In this document: piece by piece, positions 1-5,052 of the stretch
Layout of the letters: each line of letters starts with the position of its first letter
Position numbering within the stretch: the first letter of the stretch is position 1
Source of the DNA: Spirochaetales bacterium
GTDB taxonomy: Bacteria; Spirochaetota; Spirochaetia; Treponematales; Rectinemataceae
Direction: 5' to 3'
NCBI GenBank assembly: GCA_015657395.1
Contig: JADLKI010000005.1
Coordinates: 11,543-18,220, forward strand
Length of the DNA: 6,678 bases
Translations under genes and position numbers: made by a program
The notes under the pieces: generated by a model
Database searches by the model: none
What the model was told of the DNA's origin: nothing
The model's input: only the letters and a program-made list of their open reading frames with translations

Positions 1-816
1 GGCATTGAAGGAAAAGAGGCGCGGCTCCATCTCCGGGAGGGAAATCCCGCACACGGGGCAGGCGCCCTTCTGGCTGAAGAATTCCTCTTTCTGCTGATCG
101 TCGGTCTCCCGAATGACCGTCACGATGCCGTCGGCGATGCCGAGCGCGGTTTCCACCGCCTCCGCGACGCGGCGTCTGCTCTCCTCGGCGAGTCTAATGC
201 GGTCGACGACGAGCTCGATAGTATGCTTCTTCTGCTTTTCGAGGGCGGGAGGCGTCTCCAGATCGATGAACTCCCTGTCGACCCGGGCGCGCAGAAAGCC
301 CTGTTTCAGTGCATCCTCGAGCACTTTCCGGTGTTCGCCCTTCTGCGCCCTTATCACCGGGGCGAGCACCTGCAGCTTGGTGCCGCCCGGCCAGGACAGA
401 ATGACGTCGAGAATCTGGTCAACGCTCTGCTCGCGGATCTCGCGCCCGCAGGATGGGCAGTGCGGCACCCCGATGCGCGCAAACAGAAGGCGCAGATAAT
501 CGTAGACTTCCGTGACGGTTCCCACGGTCGAACGGGGATTGCGCGTCGTGGTCTTCTGTTCGATTGAAATCGCGGGCGAAAGCCCTTCGATATAGTCCAC
601 GTCGGGCTTGTCCATTCTCCCCAGGAACTGCCGGGCATAGGCCGAGAGCGACTCGACGTAGCGACGCTGGCCTTCGGCGAAGATCGTGTCGAAGGCGAGA
701 GAACTCTTCCCCGAACCCGAGAGTCCCGAGATGACGATGAGCTTGTTTCTGGGCAATTCAAGATCGATATTTTTTAGGTTGTGTTCCCGTGCACCTTTGA
801 TGATGAGCTTTTCCAT
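1..816 (-). CDS. uvrA: UvrABC excinuclease subunit A, N-terminal part (3' end outside window)
   Basis: UvrA is the damage-sensing ATPase of nucleotide-excision repair: a dimer loads UvrB onto distorted DNA in the cytoplasm. The 272 codons present open with the typical UvrA N-terminus. They carry the Walker A loop GLSGSGKSS (residues 31-39), the Q-loop/dimer region with [20 protein letters not shown] (about 63-82) and the RNPRSTVGT motif (93-101). A CPSCG pair follows at 120-124, then the UvrB-binding region (about 130-245). The first half of a zinc module, CPVCG (253-257), leads into EPRLFSFN, where the window ends. Full-length UvrA is about 940 residues, so roughly 70% is missing. The ATG at 816 is the conserved family start, but no Shine-Dalgarno sequence precedes it. 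It is the third gene of a leftward set, 66 bases after the glycosylase gene. The frame is open throughout, with no damage seen. Confidence 0.98.
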   Translation of the reverse strand, partial: MEKLIIKGAREHNLKNIDLELPRNKLIVISGLSGSGKSSLAFDTIFAEGQRRYVESLSAYARQFLGRMDKPDVDYIEGLSPAISIEQKTTTRNPRSTVGTVTEVYDYLRLLFARIGVPHCPSCGREIREQSVDQILDVILSWPGGTKLQVLAPVIRAQKGEHRKVLEDALKQGFLRARVDREFIDLETPPALEKQKKHTIELVVDRIRLAEESRRRVAEAVETALGIADGIVTVIRETDDQQKEEFFSQKGACPVCGISLPEMEPRLFSFNA

Positions 817-825
817 GGCGACGCA

Positions 826-855
826 ATCATACCGCAAGCGTAGAGAGAAGGGCAA
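826..855 (-). promoter_or_regulatory. Candidate uvrA promoter, almost abutting the start codon
   Basis: On the minus strand TTGCCC (855-850) and TATGAT (831-826) are separated by 18 bases, a fair sigma-70-type match (4/6 and 5/6). Transcription would begin near 819-820, only a few bases before the uvrA ATG at 816, so the message would be leaderless or nearly so. That agrees with the missing Shine-Dalgarno sequence. Alternatively uvrA is only co-transcribed from ychF. I see no recognisable LexA box. Confidence 0.35.
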
Positions 856-882
856 GTATGCTTGACAGATGTGTAGCGGTTT

Positions 883-1515
883 TTACAAAAATTGTGCGGG
901 CGACTGATCCAGGAATCCGTGCCAGAGAGCCTTTTTGTCGTCGATGGTCCTGTAATGGCGGGTAGGCACGGGGCTGGTCGAGGGCAGGCGGCATATCGCG
1001 CGCTCTTTTCCCGCGACATGGAGCACGGTACGGCCGCCGACGCGCGCGAGCGCCTCTTTTGCCCCGTGGAACTCGCGTCCGCAGACGACGGCCTTGAGAA
1101 AAAGCGCCGAAGCCCTCGTCCCGTTGAGCCCGATACGCTCGATCGACGGGCGGGCCTCGAGCAGGGCGGCAATGTCGTTGAGCGCCACAATCTCCAGCGC
1201 ATCGTCCGCGCTCGTCGTCCGGCGACAGGTCTTCACCATGTCCCAGATCATCACCTGAAGCCGAGCCGCGAGGTCGAGCTTCTCTTCGTAGGTGCCCGGC
1301 AGGGCCTGAGAATCTTCTGCCGGAGACGGCAGGAGCCCCCTCTCCGCGCCGAGCGAAAAGAGCAGCGGCCAGAAATGATTCCGCTCGTGGCCATAGTATT
1401 CCCGCTTCTCCTGGGAACGGAGTGAAGGGAAAGAGCCGAGCACCAGATACCGCGCGGTGCCGCCCAGCGCTCCTGCGGGAGGGAAGCCTTCTTCCTCCGG
1501 AACGCGCCTAGACAT
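883..1515 (-). CDS. DNA-deoxyinosine (hypoxanthine) glycosylase, UDG superfamily family 6
   Basis: The 210-residue product resembles the hypoxanthine-DNA glycosylase family, which removes deaminated adenine from DNA to start base-excision repair. Visible signatures in order: FPP near the N-terminus (11-13); the strand and motif-1 loop LVLGSFPSLRS (24-34); YYGHERNHFW (40-49), whose Asn46 sits where the family has its important Asn; the conserved IWDMVKTCRR segment (90-99); LNGTRAS (130-136); and the motif-2 loop LPSTSP (177-182) before a final helix. Relatives as I recall them are about 160-190 residues; the extra length here lies around 58-80 and 140-172. The ATG at 1515 is chosen because the frame upstream lies wholly inside ychF and has no family similarity. 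It overlaps the ychF stop by 8 bases (ATGTCTAG) and has no good Shine-Dalgarno sequence, suggesting translation coupled to ychF. A generic uracil glycosylase role is the main alternative. Confidence 0.85.
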   Translation of the reverse strand: MSRRVPEEEGFPPAGALGGTARYLVLGSFPSLRSQEKREYYGHERNHFWPLLFSLGAERGLLPSPAEDSQALPGTYEEKLDLAARLQVMIWDMVKTCRRTTSADDALEIVALNDIAALLEARPSIERIGLNGTRASALFLKAVVCGREFHGAKEALARVGGRTVLHVAGKERAICRLPSTSPVPTRHYRTIDDKKALWHGFLDQSPAQFL

Positions 1516-2614
1516 TGAACTTGAAGAACACGATGTCGCCTTCCTGGACCACATAGTCGCGTCCTTCCTGGCGCATCTTGCCCGCCGCGCGGACGGCCGC
1601 CTCCGAGCCATACTGAAGGAGGTCGTCGTAATGATACACTTCCGCCTTGATGAATCCCTTCTCGAAATCGGTGTGGATGACACCGGCGGCCGTCGGAGCC
1701 TTGTCTCCTGCGCGGATCGTCCAGGCGCGGCACTCATCCTCGCCTGCGGTAAAGAAGGTGCGCAGCCCTAGGAGCCTGTAGGCCGCGTGCGCAAGCGAGG
1801 CGAGCCCCGGCTCCTCCAGACCTATGCCCTGCAGGAATTCCGCCCGCTCGGCAGGGTCTTCGATGTCGGCGAGCTCGGCCTCGAACTTGCCGCAGATGAC
1901 CACGGCCTCCGAGCCCTGTTTTTCAGCAATTGTTTTTACAGTATCGACATATGCGTTGCCGTTTACTCCGGACTCGTCGACATTGCACACGAAGAGCTCC
2001 CTTTTGAGCGTTATGAGAAAACTGCGCTTCGCAAATTCACTCTCTTCGGGCTCAAGGCCGACCGTAAACGCGGGCCTGCCCTCTTCGAGCGCGGGCCGAA
2101 CCTTATTCAGCACGGCGATCTCTTTTTCTGTGTCCTTTTTGAGATTCGGGTCCTGCACTTTGAGCTGGCGGCCCAGCTTGTCAAGCCTCCGGTCGAGGCT
2201 GTCCAGATCGGCGAGAGCGAGCTCGGTGTGGATCACTTCGATGTCGTCGGCCGGGTCCACCCTCCCCGCGACGTGGATGACGTCGGGATCGTCGAAGCAG
2301 CGCACGACGTGGGCGATCATCCCCACTTCGCGGATGTGCGAGAGAAACTGGTTGCCGAGGCCTTCGCCCTTCGATGCCCCCCGCACGAGCCCCGCGATAT
2401 CCACGAACTCGACGACGGCCGGCACTCTTCTCTTGGGCTTAAAAATCTCGCAGAGACGGTCGAGACGCTTGTCTGGAAGCGGCACGATGCCAAAATTCGG
2501 ATCGATCGTACAGAAGGGATAATTCGCCGCTTCGGCCTTTGCCCGCGTGAGGGCCGAAAAGATGGTCGACTTCCCTACATTGGGCAAGCCAACTATTCCG
2601 CAGTTCAATGGCAT
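1508..2614 (-). CDS. ychF: Obg-family ATPase/GTPase YchF (OLA1 type), redox/ribosome-associated
   Basis: YchF is a near-universal cytoplasmic P-loop NTPase of the Obg group that binds ribosomes and affects oxidative-stress responses. The 368 residues match the usual length (E. coli about 363). The G1 loop GLPNVGKST is at 9-17, the switch-I region NYPFCTIDPN at 31-40, and the G3 motif DIAGLV at 72-77. RGASKGEGLGNQFLSHIREV follows at 78-97. The G4 position reads NVDE (211-214) in place of NKxD, which in this family goes with preference for ATP over GTP. A helical coiled region lies at about 130-190 and the TGS domain at about 285-368 (FFTAGEDECRAWTI through to the FFKFNV end). The ATG at 2614 has AAGGA (2627-2623) eight bases upstream. 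It is the first gene of a leftward set; its stop overlaps the start of the glycosylase gene. Confidence 0.98.
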   Translation of the reverse strand: MPLNCGIVGLPNVGKSTIFSALTRAKAEAANYPFCTIDPNFGIVPLPDKRLDRLCEIFKPKRRVPAVVEFVDIAGLVRGASKGEGLGNQFLSHIREVGMIAHVVRCFDDPDVIHVAGRVDPADDIEVIHTELALADLDSLDRRLDKLGRQLKVQDPNLKKDTEKEIAVLNKVRPALEEGRPAFTVGLEPEESEFAKRSFLITLKRELFVCNVDESGVNGNAYVDTVKTIAEKQGSEAVVICGKFEAELADIEDPAERAEFLQGIGLEEPGLASLAHAAYRLLGLRTFFTAGEDECRAWTIRAGDKAPTAAGVIHTDFEKGFIKAEVYHYDDLLQYGSEAAVRAAGKMRQEGRDYVVQEGDIVFFKFNV

Positions 2615-2631
2615 ATGGACAATCCTTGTAT

Positions 2632-2643
2632 ACGAATATTCGT
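2632..2643. promoter_or_regulatory. 12-base perfect palindrome in the ychF leader
   Basis: ACGAATATTCGT is identical to its own reverse complement. It lies just upstream of the ychF Shine-Dalgarno sequence, downstream of the candidate ychF -10 box. It could be an operator for a dimeric regulator or a small leader hairpin. A 12-base palindrome can also occur by chance in AT-rich intergenic DNA, so the functional call is weak. Confidence 0.3.
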
Positions 2644-2663
2644 TGTTGTAAATCGCTTACCAC

Positions 2664-2690
2664 AGTATACTACTCCCTGGACTGCGGCAA
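2664..2690 (-). promoter_or_regulatory. Candidate promoter for the ychF-glycosylase-uvrA set
   Basis: On the minus strand TATACT (2669-2664) is a 5/6 match to a sigma-70 -10 box. The best -35 candidates upstream are TTGCCG (2690-2685, spacing 15) or the frame-shifted CTTGCC (2691-2686, spacing 16); both are slightly short. Initiation near 2657 would give a leader of about 43 bases containing the palindrome and the AAGGA ribosome site. Confidence 0.4.
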
Positions 2691-2702
2691 GGGCAAGGCA
2701 GA

Positions 2703-2723
2703 CTATTTCACATATTGAAATAG
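2703..2723. repeat. 8-5-8 inverted repeat between the divergent genes (possible operator)
   Basis: CTATTTCA (2703-2710) and TGAAATAG (2716-2723) are perfect reverse complements around CATAT. Parts recur close by: TGAAAT at 2716-2721 and 2737-2742, and CACATATT at 2709-2716 and 2743-2750. The site sits upstream of the candidate promoters of both the leftward ychF set and the rightward aminotransferase, a usual place for a dimeric regulator. It lacks a following T-run on either strand, so a terminator is unlikely. Confidence 0.45.
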
Positions 2724-2748
2724 GACTACCTAATTCTGAAATCACATA

Positions 2749-2777
2749 TTTACGGATCGCAGAAAGTGGAGTACGAT
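2749..2777 (+). promoter_or_regulatory. Candidate aminotransferase promoter
   Basis: TTTACG (2749-2754) and TACGAT (2772-2777) lie 17 bases apart, each 4/6 to the sigma-70 consensus. Initiation near 2784 would give a leader of about 30 bases before the ATG at 2814. It is a modest match; an alternative, TTGAAA at 2715-2720, has no properly spaced -10 box. Confidence 0.3.
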
Positions 2778-2798
2778 ATTCCGCAGGACAAAACCAAC

Positions 2799-2805
2799 AA
2801 GGAGG
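2799..2805 (+). promoter_or_regulatory. Ribosome binding site that fixes the aminotransferase start
   Basis: AAGGAGG is followed by 8 bases and the ATG at 2814. The in-frame ATG at 2766 lies upstream of this site, has no comparable site of its own and would add 16 residues unlike the family, so 2814 is preferred. Confidence 0.85.
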
Positions 2806-2813
2806 ATCGATCG

Positions 2814-4088
2814 ATGCAGGAGCTCTCTGCCTATCTATCGGCCAACGCCCACAACATGAAGAAGTCGGTTATCCGCGAGCTGCTTAAACTCACGAATCAG
2901 CCCGACATCATCTCCTTTGCCGGCGGGCTCCCCGCTCCAGAGACTTTTCCGGTCGAAGAGCTTCGTCAGGCGAGCGACCGAGTCTTCAGGCAATATGGCG
3001 ACAAGATCCTCCAATATGGCACGACAGAAGGCGACAACGACCTCAAGGCACAGCTCGTCGCGTACGAGACGGCGCGGGGTCTCTCTCTCGGCGCACAGAA
3101 TCTTCTCATAACTTCGGCGAGCCAACAGGCGCTCGACATGCTGCCGAAGCTCTTCCTCGACCCCGGCGACTACGTCATCGCCGGACGCCCCACCTATCTC
3201 GGCGCGATCCAGGCCATTCAGTCGTATCAGGGCAGAGTGCTCGGCATCCCTTTCAGCAGCGCCAACGACGGGTTCGATATGGTCGAGCTCGAAAAGCGCT
3301 ATTCGCGCGCGGTGAGCCAGAAGAAGCGCATAAAATACATCTATGTCATCCCGGATTTCCAGAACCCCACGGGCATCTGCTGGAGCCTGGAGAAGCGCAG
3401 GGCCCTCATCGAGTTCGCGTACCGGGAAAATCTCTTCATCGCAGAGGACGCGCCCTACCGCGAAATCCGGTTCCTTGGAGAGCCCGTAGATTCTCTCTAT
3501 AGGCTGGAACAGCAGATGCAGAACCGCGGCATTGTCATCAACCTCAAGACCTTCTCCAAGATTCTCTCGCCGGGAGCCCGCATCGGATGGGTCGTCGCGC
3601 GCGAAGACATCATCCAGAAGATGGTGGTCGCCAAGCAGGCGATGGACCTGTGCACGAGCGTGATCACTCAAAAGATGATCGCGGAGTTCATGGCGACGGG
3701 AAAGCTCAAGGACATCGTCGCGCGCACCTGCGGCATCTACCGCGAAAAGCGCAACTTCATGCTGGAGAAGTTCGACGCCTACATGCCGAAGCGCTTCGAT
3801 CTCACATGGACCAAGCCTGAAGGAGGACTCTTCCTCTGGCTCTCCCTGCCGCACTACATCGACACGGAGAAGATGTTCTACAAGGCGATCGAGAAGAAAG
3901 TCGCGTATGTGGTGGGCAGCGCCTTCTACTTCGACGAACCCGAAACGAACTCGATGCGCATCAACTTCTCCTACTCGACCTTCGAGCAGATCGACGAGGG
4001 GGTAAGACGCCTCGCCGACACGGTACGGGAAGAGATCGAGGAGCACGAGGCCGGCCCGCGCGGCCAGACGGTCCCCGAAGACATATAA
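2814..4088 (+). CDS. PLP-dependent class I aminotransferase (LysN / 2-aminoadipate / aromatic type)
   Basis: This 424-residue cytoplasmic fold-type I enzyme moves an amino group between an amino acid and a 2-oxo acid through pyridoxal phosphate. Key features: ISFAGGLPAPETFP (33-46), typical of the LysN/ARO8/MocR-type aminotransferase domain; QYGTTEG (67-73); the phosphate-side S-A-S-Q-Q (101-105); DFQNPTG with Asn184; EDAPY with Asp212, which pairs with the pyridine nitrogen, and Tyr215; the Schiff-base lysine Lys249 in TFSKILSPGARIGW; Arg256 of the phosphate cup; and Arg382 (SMRINFS), which binds the substrate carboxylate. There is no N-terminal winged-helix domain, so it is an enzyme and not a MocR regulator. 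It ends with an acidic tail (407-424) beyond the conserved fold. Substrate (2-aminoadipate, aromatic or branched-chain amino acids) cannot be fixed from sequence alone. It stands alone between divergent ychF and the ABC operon. Confidence 0.93.
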   Translation: MQELSAYLSANAHNMKKSVIRELLKLTNQPDIISFAGGLPAPETFPVEELRQASDRVFRQYGDKILQYGTTEGDNDLKAQLVAYETARGLSLGAQNLLITSASQQALDMLPKLFLDPGDYVIAGRPTYLGAIQAIQSYQGRVLGIPFSSANDGFDMVELEKRYSRAVSQKKRIKYIYVIPDFQNPTGICWSLEKRRALIEFAYRENLFIAEDAPYREIRFLGEPVDSLYRLEQQMQNRGIVINLKTFSKILSPGARIGWVVAREDIIQKMVVAKQAMDLCTSVITQKMIAEFMATGKLKDIVARTCGIYREKRNFMLEKFDAYMPKRFDLTWTKPEGGLFLWLSLPHYIDTEKMFYKAIEKKVAYVVGSAFYFDEPETNSMRINFSYSTFEQIDEGVRRLADTVREEIEEHEAGPRGQTVPEDI

Positions 4089-4089
4089 G

Positions 4090-4140
4090 ACCGGCGGGCC
4101 TCCTCGGGCGCACTGAACAATGGAACGGGGTGCCGGTTTT
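4090..4140 (+). terminator. Weak terminator-like hairpin after the aminotransferase
   Basis: ACCGGC (4090-4095), two bases after the stop codon, pairs with GCCGGT (4132-4137), and the stem runs into TTTT (4137-4140). The loop is long (36 bases), GC-rich and partly self-pairing, and the T-run is short, so an efficient intrinsic terminator is doubtful. It also overlaps the direct repeats. Confidence 0.25.
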
Positions 4141-4157
4141 GGGCGCACCGGACAATG
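4106..4157. repeat. Pair of 17-base direct repeats, 35-base period
   Basis: GGGCGCACTGAACAATG (4106-4122) and GGGCGCACCGGACAATG (4141-4157) agree at 15 of 17 positions. They lie in non-coding DNA directly after the aminotransferase gene. Read on the minus strand each copy begins TGT(C/T)C(A/G)GTGCGCCC after CAT. Repeated copies of a TG-starting terminal motif are known at insertion-sequence ends of the IS21 type, so this may be a relic end. No transposase is present, and two binding sites for a regulator is another reading. Confidence 0.6.
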
Positions 4158-4243
4158 CCGCACAGCCGCGTACAGAGAGAAGGTACATAAGTTTTCTAAA
4201 TTATTAAACCCGATTAAATGTCATCTCTTGTTTGGGACCTGTA

Positions 4244-4271
4244 TTGCCACCCCCGCAGAAATCGCTATTTT
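4244..4271 (+). promoter_or_regulatory. Candidate promoter of the ABC transporter operon
   Basis: TTGCCA (4244-4249, 5/6) and TATTTT (4266-4271, 4/6) are 16 bases apart, upstream of the ATPase start at 4313. A distinctly AT-rich stretch (about 4187-4225) lies some 20-55 bases upstream of the -35 box and could assist like an UP element. Initiation near 4278 gives a leader of about 35 bases that carries the ribosome site GAGGTGGGAG (4294-4303). Confidence 0.4.
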
Positions 4272-4312
4272 CTCATCGGGATATTGTAATTCTGAGGTGG
4301 GAGCAGCAGCAT

Positions 4313-5050
4313 ATGCCTATTATCCAGTTGCGCAGTGTAAAAAAAGATTACTTTCTTGGAAAAGTGATTGTCCCGGCAGTCAAGGGTGTCTCATTTTCCA
4401 TTGAGCGCGGCGATTTCGTCTCGATAGCCGGCCCCTCGGGCTCGGGCAAATCGACCATACTCAACATGATAGGGCTGATAGACATACCTACTTCCGGCGA
4501 GGTGATCATCGACGGAAAAAACACAAAAGGTCTGTCCGACCAGGAACTCACCCGCTTCCGCCACGAAGTCCTAGGCTTCATTTTCCAGTCTTTCAACCTC
4601 ATCCCCGTCCTGAACGTGTGGGAAAACATCGAATTTCCCCTGCTGCTCGGCAAGGCTCGACTCCCCAAAAGCGAATGGAAGGAATGGATTGATTTTCTCA
4701 TCGGCGAGGTAGGGCTGGGCGACTGGCGCAATCACAAGCCCAACGAGCTGTCCGGCGGCCAGCGCCAGCGGGTCGCCATTGCGCGCGCCCTCGTGACCAA
4801 GCCCTCCATCGTCCTCGCCGACGAGCCGACCGCAAACCTCGACTCGGCGACCGGCGAGCAGATCATCGATCTGATGAAGAAGATCAACCGCGAGATCGAG
4901 ACAACCTTCATCTTCTCCACGCACGACGCCAAGATTGTCAACATAGCGGACCACATCATCCGCCTCCGCGACGGAACCATCATCGAAAACAGGCGCAACG
5001 GCGAGGACATCACCGATGAAGGCGCCGCTGTCGCATCAGCGGAGGAATGA
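4313..5050 (+). CDS. ABC transporter ATP-binding protein, LolD/MacB family
   Basis: The 245-residue protein has every motif of an active ABC ATPase. Walker A is GPSGSGKST (40-48), the Q-loop is Gln92 in FQSFNLIPVLNVWENI, and the signature is LSGGQ (146-150). Walker B is IVLADE with catalytic Glu171, followed by EPTANLD (171-177) with the D-loop, and the switch His204 is in FSTHD. The ENIEFPLL segment and overall length place it with LolD/MacB/FtsE ATPases, which drive FtsX-type permeases from the cytoplasmic face. A short acidic tail (about 230-245) extends past the usual end. The ATG at 4313 is chosen because conserved sequence begins at MPIIQLRSV and GAGGTGGGAG precedes it; the longer frame from 4232 adds 27 residues without family character. 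The stop at 5048-5050 is two bases before the permease ATG, so the two are surely co-translated. Confidence 0.95.
   Translation: MPIIQLRSVKKDYFLGKVIVPAVKGVSFSIERGDFVSIAGPSGSGKSTILNMIGLIDIPTSGEVIIDGKNTKGLSDQELTRFRHEVLGFIFQSFNLIPVLNVWENIEFPLLLGKARLPKSEWKEWIDFLIGEVGLGDWRNHKPNELSGGQRQRVAIARALVTKPSIVLADEPTANLDSATGEQIIDLMKKINREIETTFIFSTHDAKIVNIADHIIRLRDGTIIENRRNGEDITDEGAAVASAEE
5041..5046 (+). promoter_or_regulatory. Ribosome binding site that decides the permease start
   Basis: GGAGGA lies inside the last codons of the ATPase gene. The ATG at 5053 is 6 bases downstream, an ideal distance, while the in-frame ATG at 5047 (overlapping the TGA stop as ATGA) directly abuts it. The start at 5053 is therefore preferred; the alternative would add only Met-Thr. 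Confidence 0.75.
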
Positions 5051-5052
5051 CC

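Noticed and set aside
113..567. Plus-strand open frames opposite uvrA
   Set aside because: They are antisense shadows of uvrA; the minus-strand frame is continuous and matches UvrA throughout.
826..880. Possible LexA/SOS operator upstream of uvrA, and the ACCGC/GCGGT pairing across 831-880
   Set aside because: No sequence resembles either the CTG-N10-CAG or the CGAAC-N4-GTTCG type of box, and the five-base stem spans a 40-base loop without a T-run.
1516..1737. N-terminal extension of the glycosylase frame by 74 codons
   Set aside because: The extension lies completely within ychF in another frame and is Arg/Ser-rich without family similarity; the ATG at 1515 fits the family N-terminus.
2766..2813. 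Upstream ATG for the aminotransferase (16 more residues)
   Set aside because: The strong AAGGAGG site lies downstream of this ATG and serves the one at 2814; the added residues look like translated leader.
1787..2887. 366-codon plus-strand open frame opposite ychF, running into the intergenic region and the aminotransferase start
   Set aside because: It is the antisense of a certain ychF gene, with no domain or ribosome site, and it would cover the divergent promoters.
2835..4163. 442-codon open frame on the minus strand opposite the aminotransferase
   Set aside because: It mirrors the aminotransferase, which has full family motifs and a strong ribosome site. The antisense product shows no recognisable domain; long antisense frames are common in GC-rich genes.
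4120..4404. 94-codon plus-strand frame across the gap before the ABC operon
   Set aside because: It runs out of frame into the ATPase gene, has no ribosome site, and spans the repeats and promoter region.
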